Assembly (NCBI RefSeq): GCF_001411555.2
Contig: NC_049904.1
Location: forward strand, 23,015,370-23,079,369
DNA: 64,000 nucleotides
Source of the DNA: Juglans regia
Taxonomy: Eukaryota > Streptophyta > Magnoliopsida > Fagales > Juglandaceae
Reading direction: 5' to 3'
Positions within the stretch are counted from its first letter, which is position 1. Every line of letters begins with the position of its first letter. Shown here piece by piece: positions 1 to 11,141 of this stretch. Below the pieces are notes generated by a model. That model worked only from the letters and a program-made list of their open reading frames with translations. It searched no databases and was not told the DNA's origin. The translations under genes and the position numbers were made by a program.

Positions 1-713
1 AACAAAAGAAGAAAGAACTATAAATTAAAACTCCTAGCTAAATTGAGACAAAATGACACCATTAGCGCAAAGAAATTTTATGATAAGATGTGTATTTAAG
101 TAGAGGAAAAACAAAAGATTTCAAAATACCCAACGCATACAAACTACCATCTTACCATATAGCATTCCATGAATCAAAAGTAGAACCCACCACAATTTGT
201 TTGGTAGATCCCAACACATTTTTTTCCCCCCCAAATTATGTACACAATGAAGTTCATAATCATTTATAAGGTTTTGGTACCAAGCTATTATAGTCAATGT
301 ATGAACCAAAACATGTTCACTGTTATCTTGAAACTACAATGTATATTACTTGGGTGCTTCTCTTAAAATCAATCTATCTTAAAATGAGTAATAAATAGGA
401 TGCACCACTTATTGTGCTTTTTTACAGCAACTTGCTATTACTAGGAATAATATTTATCATTTCAAGAAAATTAACAGGTACTATTTGAACTCTTTACAGT
501 CTTAACATTGTAATTGGATCTATGATTTGATCTCAGAGACAATCTCCCACCGCGACACCAGTGGTAGCCCCTTAAAAGTTAAAAGTCAAGCCTCCTCAAA
601 CCAAAAGCTATCCTCCCGAGTCCCATTACAAAAATAACAAAGAGTAATAAAACATTCTAGAAAAAATATGTTGAACTAAATGTTAAAAGAATGAAACTAT
701 TAACTAGAATGAC
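1..713. other. No gene recognised
   Basis: AT-rich sequence with only short open frames and no recognisable domain on either strand. If the NOM1-like exon at 714-815 belongs to a live gene, this stretch would be its downstream intron. I looked for the expected next exon of that family here and did not find it. Confidence 0.4.
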
Positions 714-815
714 CTTTTGTAGCCATTTCTTTATCCGAGTGTGATGAGCGGGATCCTCTTCAGGCCTTTTATTGTAGTTCTTGATGTCACATATGGTTTC
801 AAGCATGAATTCCAT
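714..815 (-). CDS. Isolated exon of a NOM1/SGD1-like MIF4G-domain protein
   Basis: On the minus strand a TGCAG acceptor (816-820) precedes a 102-bp open exon of 34 codons, followed by a GT donor (711-713). The peptide contains FMLETICDIKN and HHTRIKKWLQK. From memory these match a strongly conserved stretch in the MIF4G region of plant NOM1/'suppressor of glycerol defect' proteins, nucleolar factors involved in small-subunit ribosome biogenesis. No stop or frameshift is visible in the exon. I found no neighbouring exon on either side, and repeat DNA begins near 1630, so it may be an internal exon with long introns, part of a gene leaving the window to the left, or a captured fragment. A second piece of the same family lies at 62543-62755. 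The family call rests on one exon. Confidence 0.5.
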
Positions 816-1629
816 CTGCAAGCATCACCAATTACAATCTCTGCAATTATGAAACAAAAAAAAAAAAAGGTGAAGAATTCATAATAATGCTAAAACGTTT
901 AACAAACTTTGCAAAAGATAGAAGATGTGTTTGGGGACTCTTTCATAGATACAAAAGATCTATAACAAAACAATTAACAATAAATAATAAATTGTACAAA
1001 AAATATATTCGAGGATTTCTTTAATAGATAACATATTCACTCCATATAAAACACAGTTTCCAAAATTAAATTATTCACTTCCCTCTTTCTAACGTACGTT
1101 CATTCTTTATGACGTAAGCAAATCTTGAGGGTAGAAATTATGTGATTTATCTACCCCTTCTATCCAGCGACTGTGAGACTCGTCATGCGCACCAAACCAT
1201 GATGACGTGCTTCAAAAGATGTCGTGCGATTTCTAGGGCACGCTCAGTGTTTTAAATGTGCTGGAAATATTATAAAGTGTATTTTCAATGTTATTGAACT
1301 AAAATTGATTTTAAATACGACAATTCTAATATTATTAAAGTGCTCTAAAAATATTATAATTGTCAGAAATAATTTTAATATCATTATTAAAATGATTTCA
1401 ACTATTTAAGATATTATGTGATTTAGATTATATTGAAAGCTTTTATTAATTAAATGGTTTTATTTTCTTTAATATGTTAAGTGAGACTTCATCATTTTAT
1501 TAATGATGAATGAATATTATTTTATAAACTAAAGTTACTTTAAAATAATATTCTACCTTAATTTCTCTAAGCGTTTTTAATTAAGATAATAGTTTACGCA
1601 TTTTCAAATCAGTGTTTGAGATCCATCAT
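816..1629. other. AT-rich, no gene recognised
   Basis: Low-complexity AT-rich DNA with no supported coding region. The open frame at 1224-1409 is compositional. Confidence 0.4.
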
Positions 1630-2480
1630 TAGATCGTTACGTGGATCCTCAGACGAAGGGACTGGGTTAAATACCCAGACCCCTCCCTTTCTCCCCAGCT
1701 CTCTCTCTCTCCTCCCCAGCTCTCTCTCTCTCCTCCCTCTCCCTCAAGCGTACGCAGTATGCTGCATCTCTCTCGCCTGATGCTCCATCCCACAGCCCGG
1801 AGCCGCCGTGCGTCGGCATCTCTCACCTCCACCACAACCGACATCCCCTATCGTAGTTGTCCCGCGCGGTAGCTTCCCCTTCCCCCACGCGAGCAACTCT
1901 CTCCCCTCGGTTTCCTCACTTCGCACTGCCTAACGCTGCCGTCACAGCCCGCCGCTGGCCACCAGCGCACATCCAGCCATCATAGGCGACAGCCCCATTG
2001 AACCTAACCCTTCACGGCAGCTCTCTCCCTCTCTTTCCAAAACGGGTTATCACACAGGTTCCTTACCCGTTCACCATCGTGCGCCGCCGTACACGGCCAC
2101 CCACGGTCACCAAGCACTATCACGATCTCCCCCTTCCTCCTCCACATGACCTGAGGCCCATAGCCTCCCCTTGATCCACCGCACGAGGCTCCTCCTCTGC
2201 ACGAGTTTTACACCCTCTCCACCGCCGTGCACCGCCACCCACGGGGTGTTGCCGCCACCTTCAGCCCCCTCAAGCCACCACCAAGCCATCCCGACCACCC
2301 TTGGCCCCGATCTGCCATCCATGCACGCACACTCTCCCTCACTCTCTCACGGGCTTCTCCCCCTTCTTACATGGCCATTCCTTCCCTCCTCCACCATGGC
2401 GCCACCCCAGTGCCACCATGAGCTCCACCGCACCTCCCTGAGCCGAACCCTAGGTCCAAACCACCACTTTGAGTAGTGGT
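1630..2480. other. C/T-rich non-coding repeat, probable LTR/leader-type DNA
   Basis: A strongly strand-biased C-rich block opens with CT microsatellite runs (about 1690-1745) and continues with CCACC/GCCGCC-rich sequence. Open frames occur on both strands (for example 2171-2476) but are proline/serine/histidine-rich, of the kind produced by base bias, with no domain. The block resembles in style the C/T-rich interior (about 13490-14150) of the LTR-like element at 12936-15924. I read it as part of a decayed non-coding LTR-type element that may extend to about 4450; its borders are not resolved. Confidence 0.35.
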
Positions 2481-4450
2481 TAGTCACTGCATGTGATGGA
2501 CAGCCACTACGCTTGGCTGATCACCACTGTACACGGCTAGATCCGCCGTGTTATGCTCCTTGTCACCACTCCAAGACCACCATGAGCACTTCCAAGACCA
2601 CAGCTAACTATCCAAATGCCTAAACGGTCCCCGTACGCGGTTTAGCCACCACGTACGATCCTTCCGACATCTTCGACAGTGACGGTCAACGAGCAATGCA
2701 CGGGTTATCCCGTCAATAGTATAACTCTCTATCCCTCCTTACTATGTTAGATATTGATTAGTTGACTAGGTTGTGGACTATGCTGCTGGCATTGTGGAGT
2801 TGTGGTATTGTGATATTGTGCTGTGTAATGAAGTGTTGGGCATTTATGTGCAGTGTGGAGAGGTGATGTGTTGTGTAGTGAAGTGAAGTGTTGGGCTTGT
2901 CTGTGTAATGTGTTGTGAAGTGTTGTGGATTGTGCTACATAGTGTGGTTATGGAGCCTGTACTGTATGGGTGATATGGTGTATGTGGAATAGGAAGAGTA
3001 CATGCTGAGTGCACTCTGTGTGGCGTGATGTGTATAAAGGGAGTACATGTGGAATGTACTCCGTATGGCGGAATGATGCACCATATGGCGTACCCGCCAT
3101 AATGGTGATGCAGCGTGGTATATATCAGGGGAGTACACGCGGAGTGTACTGCATATGGTGGAGTGATGCACCATATGGCGAATATGCCATAATGGTGATG
3201 TGGTGTGGTGTGTGTGAAGGGAGTACATATGGAATGTACTCTGTATGGCAGATTGATGCACCATATGGCGTGTATGCCATAATGGTAATGTGGCGTGGTA
3301 TGTATGAGGGGAGTACACGCGGAGTGTACTCCATGTGGTGAAGTGATGCACCATATGGCGTGTACGCCGTAGTGGTGATGGGTCGTAACATGTGTGAAGG
3401 GAGTATGCGTGGAGTGTACTCCATGAGGTGCAATGATACACCGTGTGGCGTGTCGCAGAGATAAGGATGGTAGAGTGGTTGATGGGCGTAGAATGTGGTG
3501 AGTAGTGTCGGGAACTGTGGAATGGTGTCCCGAAGTAATTGTGGTGTAGCCTGTAGTCTGAGGTGACAAGTGTCATCGTGTTGGACTTATGGCTGGAAGT
3601 ACGGGTGAAGTAGCAGGACAAGTGTAAGAGTGAGCAACGAAAGCATGACTAGGCAACGTCACTTAGTGACGTGGTTATTGGCAGTTATGCTTGCGATGGG
3701 GGAAGTGATAGTGTAGGAATGACATAATGGGAATGTGACGAGATGTCAGGATGTGTCGGGAGTACGTGAGGAACCGTACTCATAATGAGTTAGGAATTTA
3801 CGTGGCAGGATGTTGGGTGACGCGACAAGGTCACGGTGTAGCTTGGGGATAGTCTCGAGCTGTATGACGTGACATAAGACGTGGATATGAATGGAGTCTT
3901 GTCGCGTTAAGTGTTGGGATGAACTGTAAAAAGGGACGGGTAGCATGAGGAGTCATTCTAGCCGGGTTAAGAGAAGGTTGGTACCGAAGTATGACCCTTC
4001 TCCCTCCAAACTGGTGATCAATGTGTTATACATGTTGATCTTAAGTGATAAGGGGTAGAATACATGTGTAACATAGTGAGACATATGTGCTGGACGGATT
4101 TACCATATATAATGGGTAATCTATCCTGAGTATAGTTGCCCGGTGCTTAAGCCTCAGAGTTGGCTTAGAGCCGTGTGGTATGTATGGATGGGAATGAGTA
4201 TTAGTATGGACTAAGGTGCATGGAGATAGTGACGAGTGGACTGTCTAAGGAAGGGGTGCGTGACTTAGTCGGTCTGAGTCATGCGTCGGAACGTAGTTAA
4301 TGAGAAGAATGAGACAGAGGTCTTAGTGTCATAATCCTAAGGTGAATCATGGGTTCACTTTAGTGGATGAGCACTCGAGGCAAGACTTGAGTTGGAGCAT
4401 GTAAGAGCACGTGATAAAATGAGAGTACTCTAAGTGAAGTATAGCTCTGT
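2481..4450. other. G/T-rich non-coding repeat region containing a 90-bp tandem array
   Basis: Strand bias flips to G/T-rich. The minus-strand open frames of 241 and 228 codons at 2844-3621 follow the 90-bp periodicity and are histidine/threonine/serine-rich with no domain, so I do not call them genes. Near 4430 the sequence AGTGAAGTATAGCTCTG closely matches AGTGAAGTGTAGCTCTG near 15965, which points to a shared dispersed-element origin. No gene is supported. Confidence 0.4.
2990..3450. repeat. 90-bp tandem repeat array (about 5 units)
   Basis: The anchor GATGCACCATATGGCG recurs at 3075, 3165, 3255 and 3345, with a diverged copy at 3435, so the period is exactly 90 bp. Each unit also carries a GGGAGTACA...GTGTACTCC inverted pair and a GCCATAATGGT block. 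Because 90 is divisible by 3, several frames stay open through the array. Confidence 0.85.
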
Positions 4451-4454
4451 TTAG

Positions 4455-5572
4455 TGGGGTTGAAACGCACCTCGCCCTGCCCCCTGCTCAACCCAATGTC
4501 TAAAATTTTTTTTGGTCTAACTTTTTTTAAACCCAAATTATAATATAATTTATATTATAAATTGAAATTTATACATTTAAAAAAAATATAAACATATTAG
4601 AGTTGTATTTTGGATTGTCTTGACCTCCTAGGCCAACCATTAGATAGGAGGTCAAAACAATACAATGGTCATACTTAATTAATGTAGGATTACTCATTAA
4701 CTTGAAGTTGAATTCAAGTTTTTAATAAATTGTATATATCTTTATGCAATATATTTATATAAATTATTTATATAAATATTAGAGTAGGGGGCGTGACCCC
4801 ATTAAGGTCAATCTGCCCCCCACCCCAGCATGGATGGGGGCAGGATAGTAGGGGGCGAGGTCCCGTTGCTCACCCCTATTTAAAAGAAATTATAAAAAAG
4901 TAAATATACTATAAATAATAAATAAATAATAAAAAGATAGTAAATCTATCACTACCCTACTATAAATTCTCTACTGAGAAAGCCAATTACTTGTCAAACC
5001 GACTTTATTGACGTGACAATTCTCAAGCTTTTCACATCATGCATTAATGTAATGAGTAAAAAATTTGTTGCCTACTGAGTTTGTATGGCTACGATATCCT
5101 CCCCCCACCCTCCCATTAATATATAGGAAATGTTGGGGAGTCTGAGCCCGTTTGATTTGTCCGATTATTTTTTTAATTTTTTTTAGTTTTTTTTACTTAA
5201 TAATTAAGAAAGATTTTTTGTTTTTTTTCACATCATTTTAACATTTTTAAATATTTTTTAAAAAATTAAAAATTCATAATATTATTAAACTCATTTAATG
5301 CCCCCAAAAATTATCCCACATCTTAATAAGTTTATATATGATCCATCGACCCGCATTAATTTGCAGTTGCAACCAAGAACTCCAATTCAGTGCAATCATG
5401 ACTTAGGTTGATTATTTAGATATAAGTTATATGTTCCTTTCTTAGATTTCAAATATTTTAATCATTTTAATTTTCTAGGCAATGTAAAAATATAGTCCAA
5501 TTCAGTGCGGAGTAGCTCGTCTGCCCATGCAAGGGCAGGTGGGGGGCAGGCCCCTACTGCGCACCCCTAACC
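4455..5572. repeat. Dispersed repeat, copy 1 (empty site for the 12936 element)
   Basis: This AT-rich segment with GC-rich blocks (for example GGGGCAGGATAGTAGGGGGC near 4840) is homologous to 12300-12935 plus 15925 onward: the blocks near 4490, 4610, 4700 and 4990 recur in the same order with modest divergence. At 5062-5078 it reads GTTGCCTACTGAGTTTG without the 3-kb insertion found in the other copy. A further GC-rich block (5510-5570) abuts the truncated 5' end of CNL-A. I see no coding capacity. Confidence 0.7.
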
Positions 5573-7694
5573 CAATGGAGGGAGAAGACCCATTCTTTTA
5601 TTGATCCTTCAATGGTCATCAGTAGGCATGGTGACAAAGAAGAAATAAAAAAGAGTTTGATGCATCCAAATCCCACCAGAAATCTTAATATATATGATTG
5701 CCATAGTTGGATTAGGAGGTCTGGGGAAGACCACACTTGCCAAGGTAGTTTACAATGACGGAACCGTAGTTAATCATTTTCAGTTGAGAATGTAGGTTTG
5801 TGTATCTGAGGATTTTAAAGTTACAAGATTGGTGGAAGAAATCATTGAAATCTGTTGGTGGCAGAGTAATGAAGATACATTGTAGACTAGTTTGAGAGAA
5901 CTTTTAAAGTATAAAATGCTTCTACTGGACTTAGACAATGTCTGGAATGAAAATAAAAATAAATGGACGGAACTGAGAGATTTGCTTAATGGAGGGTTAC
6001 ATGGAAGTGTCATTGTTGTAACGACATGTAGTCGCAGGGTTTCTTCCATTTTAGACCCTATTTATACACATTTTTTAGAAGGTCTATCAAAAGAAGAATG
6101 TTTGTCTTTGTTTGTGAAATGTGCATTCAAGGAAGGAGAAGACAAACGATATCCAAACGTTTTATCAATTGCGGATAAAATAGTGGAAAAGTGTAAAGGG
6201 GTTCCATTGGCCGGGAAGAGTTTAGGTGGTCTACTTTATTCGAAAGTCGATGAAAGCGAGTGGGAATTGGTGAGAGATAACAATATTTGGGAATTGGAAG
6301 AAAATGAGGGAGGCATCTTACCTGCATTGTGATTGAGTTATAATCAAATGCCAATTCATTTGAAACGATGCTTTGCCTATTGCGTTAATTTCCCAAAGGA
6401 TCATGAATTCAAAAATATCTTTTTAATTGAACAATGGGTGGCACATGGATTAATTCTCCAATTACCTATTAACAAAAAACAGGAGTTGGAAGATGTTGGA
6501 GAATTTTATATTAAGGAGTTAATGTCGAGATGTTTCTTCCAAGATTATGAAGACTTGAACTTTCGCTTATATTCCTTCAAAATGCATGATCTTGTCCATG
6601 ACCTTGTGCTCTCTATTGCTTGTGAAGAGTGGTTGGAAATAGACTCTGACAACAAAGAAAGTGCTCCAACAGTTCGTCATTTGTCAATTTCATACAGTGA
6701 CCGACAATTTTCTAAGTTCTCGAACAAGTTAACTAATGTGCGGACCATCATGTACCGAACTAAATCACACATGTCCTCAGTTGAAGCATGCATCTCAAGA
6801 TTCAAGTCTTTGCGGGTGCTAGATATTTCTGATTCAGATTTTGAGAATTTGCCAAGTTCCATTGGTACTCAAAAGCATCTGAGATATCTCGACCTATCTG
6901 GTAATCAGTCAATCAAGAAGCTTCCTAATTCCATTTGCAAGCTACACAATTTGCAAACCTTGTTGCTTCATGTTTGTCTTAACCTTGAACGACTGCCAAA
7001 AGATATAAGAAACATGATCAACCTTAGGTTTCTTACAATAACAACAAAAGATAAATGTCTACTGGAGAATGGAGAATGCTTTAATTCTCTTCACATTTTA
7101 TTTGTGTTCATTTGTCCAAAACTCGAATGCTTGTTTCCACAAATGGACAACTGCCTCACTAACCTCCGTACATTGGTTTTTGTGGCATGTGAAAGTTAGA
7201 CCTCTTTGCCACCTATTATCAAGCACCTAACTGCCTTAGAGTCATTGCACATTATTGATTGTGAAGAGATGGATTTGACTGGAGGAGGAGGAGGAGATGC
7301 ACATGATCTCAATTTGAGACTCCAAATCTTGAAGATAGAAGAGTTACCAAAGTTGGAGGTTTTACCCGAATGGCTCCTAGGATCTGCAAACACGTTAAAG
7401 GAGCTTTGTATCAGTGACTGTAAAAATCTCAAGGCATTGCCAGAGTGGTTGCCAACTCTAAAATCACTTCAAACGTTGGAGATCACTCAATCCGATGAGT
7501 TATCATCTCTACCGGAGGGGATTCATCATATGAAAACATTAAGAAAACTGATGATTAAAGATTGTCCTAAACTCGTTACTCGTTTAGAAGACTGGTCCAA
7601 CATACCAGAGCTCGAACTCGATTCTGAAAATGTTGAAGATGGTCAAGAAGATAATGAGGATTCTAAAAAAGGTGAAGATGATGTGGTAATGTAA
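5573..7694 (+). pseudogene. CNL-A: CC-NB-LRR (RGA-type) disease-resistance pseudogene, 5' truncated
   Basis: NB-ARC and LRR coding sequence of a plant intracellular immune receptor, closely related to CNL-B. In order: an intact P-loop (GGLGKTT) near 5720; a degenerate kinase-2 (LLLDLDNVW, normally LLVLDDVW) near 5925; RNBS-B (SVIVVTT) near 6012; a GLPL-type motif (GVPLAGKSLGG) near 6205; CFAYC (RNBS-D) near 6370; MHDLVHDL (MHD) near 6585; then LRRs to an acidic C-terminus. The coiled-coil domain is missing because homology starts abruptly at 5573 against a dispersed repeat. Lesions relative to CNL-B are a 4-bp insertion near 5690 and in-frame stops at 5793-5795, 5883-5885, 6330-6332 and 7197-7199. 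It keeps about 61 LRR residues that CNL-B has lost. It cannot make a full receptor; separate pieces stay open at 5892-6332, 6333-7199 and 7206-7694. Confidence 0.9.
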
Positions 7695-8470
7695 TTTTGT
7701 CTTCTTATTTCAATCGTCTAGTAAATGCATGATCTAATAAACAAATCGATATAACCAAATTTTATTTGCGTCTAACCATAATTAACTATTTATTTGAATC
7801 GTAAATAATTTTATATATGTTAGGTTTTATTACTCTCCCTTTAAATTTTATATATCTATATGCATGGATTTGCAGCTTCGGCCTTAATTCGACGAGCCAT
7901 GAGTCGAAGCGAATGCCAACCTGAAAGCACGTAGCTTCGATCGGTACCTATATATATGTGTGTTATTTGGATTGGTGAATAATAATGTATTTGCTTCGGT
8001 ACATATTATCCTTTATCAATATATAACATGCTTCACTAGTGTTCATTCGGTAAATGCATGTGGTGAATAATGTATTGGCATGAGTACTGCAAAGATTGAT
8101 ATTTTATTATTTCTTTAAAAAATCCCAATTTCCATTGAAAGATTAACTTTTGTCTGAAAGATTAATTGAAGGTCAATCTTGATTATACAAAAAGAAGAAG
8201 AGATGGAGAATCATGACTTAATTAGTGGCAGTTTTGTGATTTTGGCATCATACTAATTTGGAGTAAATCTATAGATTCAAAACCAAATTTTATTTGCCTA
8301 GCTAATTCGAAAAACCAAATTTATCCTCTTCCCTTAGAGGTTATATCTTCCATTCTTAGATTTCAAATATTTCTATTATTTTAATTTGGATTAAGCCATG
8401 TAGGCGTTGATGTCTACATACTGGTGACTGAGGCTAAGAGTATCAATATTATTCAATAAATTGCTCGAGA
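7695..8470. repeat. CNL 3'-flank module, copy 1
   Basis: Non-coding downstream sequence shared by the CNL copies. The block around 7870-8110 (ATGGATTTGCAGCTTCGGCC, then a GGTACCTATATATATG run) recurs at about 43150-43400 and 49835-50100, placing three CNL 3' ends in the window. The CACTA-1 transposon begins immediately after this module. Confidence 0.8.
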
Positions 8471-8503
8471 TTGCACTACAACACAATTGCTTTTTAGTGA
8501 CGG

Positions 8504-8613
8504 AGTCAGAAGATGAATACGAATCAGAATCCGGGCAGGAGGTGGATAATGATGATGAAGATGTTATTGATGGAGATTCTGAAACAACTATGGAAAATTC
8601 ATCTGAAGAGTAA
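8504..8613 (+). pseudogene. Acidic C-terminal coding remnant, possibly of the TNP2-type transposase
   Basis: An open frame enters directly from the 30-bp transposon terminus and encodes an acidic tail (EDEYESES, then NDDEDVIDGDSE) ending at TAA 8611-8613, about 100 bp before the Transposase_24 start. In complete plant CACTA elements the TNP2-like catalytic gene lies upstream of Transposase_24 and often has an acidic C-terminus, so this may be its last few dozen codons after an internal deletion. The identity is inferred from position and composition only. Confidence 0.35.
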
Positions 8614-8714
8614 AAGTACTAAATATTTTATTTATATAGGTGACTATAAAATATCTTAAATTTTCATAATTTCTTCTAATTAATTTTCTTTGATATAATT
8701 AATTATTTTAAAGA

Positions 8715-10400
8715 ATGCCGCCAAAACGACAACGAAGAAATGTGCCTCCGCCAAGTCCAAGTCCTGAATCCATTGAGGACTCCCCACTCGAGGAATCCGT
8801 TCCTGAAGATCAAGCTAACACAGAAGAGAACAACAGCCAGTCGACACCTACCATTAAGGAAATATTGTCGTTGATAATTATATATATAGTTAATAATTTT
8901 TTCTCAATAACTATATAATTATAATTATAGTATATCTATTATTATCATGTAGTTGATGCATCTGCACGTCGCGGTCGTGGCTATACACGTGGAATCTCTC
9001 TTGAAAAAAATAGAAGGCACGGTAAACTGAAGGTCACAATTCCTGATAATTCCACTGGAGGAGTGGATGATAGTGCAGCAGCGCTTTCCTCCTATATTGG
9101 CACAGTAGTTCGAGCTTATGCTCCATTTTATGTGCGCTCATGGCGAGATGTTCCGAATGAGATTAAGGAGCACATTCGAAGTCGTGTGCTGGTGAGTTTA
9201 CTTTTCAGTACATTTTTTTCACTTAGATTAATCTATTATATTTTTTACCTGATTCCCTTGTTAGGATGAATTCGACCTCGACTTTAGCCGTAGCGAGGAT
9301 TTGAGAACCGTGAATGAGTTGATGGCTACACTATTCCGACGTCACAAAGGACGATGTCATGACCACTTCAAGAAGTTTGAGACGTTGGAAGAGGCTGCGC
9401 AGTCTCCTTTTCAGCAGATGAAGTTAGATGATTGGAGAAAGTGTTGTGATCTTTTCGCATCTCCAGATTATCAGGTATTTTACATTTATATCTTTAAATT
9501 ATTTACATTCATATTCGTTTTATACATTATATGTATACATATTACAATTAACATTTTTAATATATTTTGTAGCACTTGAGTTCTACAAATGCACAGAATA
9601 GATCCGTTCTGACTGTCCACCATCGTGCCGGTTCAAGGTCATTCCACCGTCTTGCTGAAAAAATGGTAATTAAAAAATTATAGAATTCATTTATTTTCCT
9701 GATATTCTTTCTGATAAGTACTAACATTATCTTTTTAAAATTGCTAATATTGTCGCTTTGTTAGAAACGTGATGATCCTGAAAACTTTTCCCTCGTTCAT
9801 GTCTATGCTGCTGCTCACACTAATGAGCATAGTGAGTGGATGGATCCTGTCGCTGCAGATAATTATGTAAGCAGTGTTAATTTTGTTAAATAAATTTTTT
9901 ATAGAACATTTTAATAGTTTATTTCTTATTTCTATTTCTTTTAATACGTTACTAATTATTTACGATCATTACCTTTTAAATTGCAGAACAAAATGTTGGA
10001 GATGCAGTCGACTTCTGCGGAATCCTCTCCTAGTGACATAGACATATTCACCCAAGTGCTCGGGCCGCAGTCTAGTATGGCAAGAGGTTTGGGACGATCT
10101 ATCAAGCATAAATGTTCATCCTCCTCAACCTCATCGGCTTCACAAATTAATAATCTTACAGCAGATTTAGAAGCTGCACGGCGTGAGAATGAGTATATGA
10201 GGTCGAGACAGCAAGAGTTAGAGTCTCTCTTAGAACGACAGTCTCATTTAGAGACGCGTTTGCAGGACCAACAGAGAGACCAGGAGGAAAGAATACGCAG
10301 TGAAGTGCAAGAGCAAGTGCAACGAGAGATGATGGTGCAAATGGAGCGTGTTATGTCGTTGCAACAGAATCCCCGTGGGCGAGGGAAAAAGAAGAAATAA
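8715..10400 (+). CDS. Transposase_24 (Ptta/En/Spm) protein gene of CACTA-1, six exons
   Basis: Comparison of the three element copies and splice signals give exons 8715-8853, 8953-9191, 9265-9474, 9573-9665, 9765-9866 and 9987-10400. Together they make 1197 nt (398 aa plus stop) with phase kept at every junction. The N-terminus is basic and proline-rich. The middle carries Transposase_24-family features (VRSWRDVPNEIKEHIRSRVL; RHKGRCHDHFKKF; NRS...HRAGSRSFHRLAEKM; HTNEHSEW). The C-terminus is a long glutamine/glutamate/arginine-rich coiled coil ending in GRGKKKK. In En/Spm-type elements the second, non-catalytic protein binds subterminal repeats; that role is inferred here. The exon-1 donor is mutated: bases 8854-8855 are TT where element 2 has GT in GTAAGG. 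Normal splicing of exon 1 is therefore doubtful, and translation from ATG 9063 in exon 2 is an alternative. Confidence 0.8.
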
Positions 10401-10539
10401 ATTTTATCAATATTTCTGACTAGTTTTAATATCTAATTTTGTACTTTTATAAGACATTGTTACTTCTTAATTGGGTATGTAATATGATACTATTGGTATT
10501 TTGTTTTTAAATTTTATGAAATTAGTATTTCTGATCTGT

Positions 10540-10960
10540 ACGTTCGAATGTAAATAAAAATCGTTCGAACGTACAATTCGAACGTAAATACAATTGAATC
10601 GTTCGAACGTTAAACCGACTAACGTTCGAACAAAGAACTTGCATTCGGACGCTCCTTCGTTTACATTCGAAATAACGTCCGAACATTAAACGCGCTACGT
10701 TTGAACATTTACGTTTACGTTCGAACAAATATTCGAACGTTTATTGTAATTAACGTTCGGACGCATTAACATGCGAACGTAAATATGATACGTTCGAACG
10801 ATATACAACAAACGTCAACTTCTCTCATTCGAACGCCAATCGGGTCGGGTATAACGTCCGAACGTTTAATTGTACGTCCGAACGTGATTTTCTGTGACAG
10901 TTCATAACCGTCACAAAAAAATGAACGTTCGAACGTTGTACCGAACGGAACACTTCCAAC
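10540..10960. repeat. CACTA-1 3' subterminal repeats (CGTTCGAACG palindromes)
   Basis: A dense cluster of ACGTTCGAACGT-type 10-12-mers and one-base variants (CGTTCGGACG, CGTCCGAACG) in both orientations. The core is self-complementary. Such subterminal arrays in CACTA elements are binding sites for the TnpA-like protein. Confidence 0.85.
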
Positions 10961-11141
10961 CGTCATTAAAAATATTTTTTGTGACGGTTGAACAGTAAAC
11001 CGTCGCCAAATGTTTTCTGTGACGCACTTTACGTGACGGTCATGGTGACGGTTTCAAACCGTCACCAAATATGTTTAGTGACGGTTTGCCATTTTTTTGT
11101 GACAGTTTCCTCTGTCACAAAATACACATTCTGTTGTAGTG

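Larger units (their letters stand above)
8474..11141 (+). mobile_element. CACTA (En/Spm) transposon 1, 2668 bp, non-autonomous
   Basis: The left end reads CACTACAACACAATTGC and the right end TTCTGTTGTAGTG, giving a 10-bp terminal inverted repeat CACTACAACA. It is flanked by a perfect 3-bp target duplication TTG (8471-8473 and 11142-11144), as expected for CACTA elements. Contents in order: 30 bp of terminus (8474-8503), a short acidic coding remnant, a six-exon Transposase_24 gene, a 3' subterminal array of CGTTCGAACG palindromes, and GTGACGG/CCGTCAC hairpins next to the right end. It lacks the long 5' subterminal array seen in element 3 and lacks a TNP2-type transposase, so it looks like an internal-deletion derivative. 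Confidence 0.92.

Noticed and set aside
2171..2476. Proline/serine/histidine-rich open frame
   Set aside because: C-rich strand bias alone produces it; overlapping frames look similar and there is no domain or splice structure.
2990..3450. CRISPR-like array
   Set aside because: Whole 90-bp units repeat with no distinct spacers, and the context is plant nuclear DNA; it is a minisatellite.
2844..3621. Two long minus-strand open frames (241 and 228 codons) over the 90-bp repeats
   Set aside because: Their composition follows the repeat, several frames are open at once because 90 is a multiple of 3, and no domain is present.
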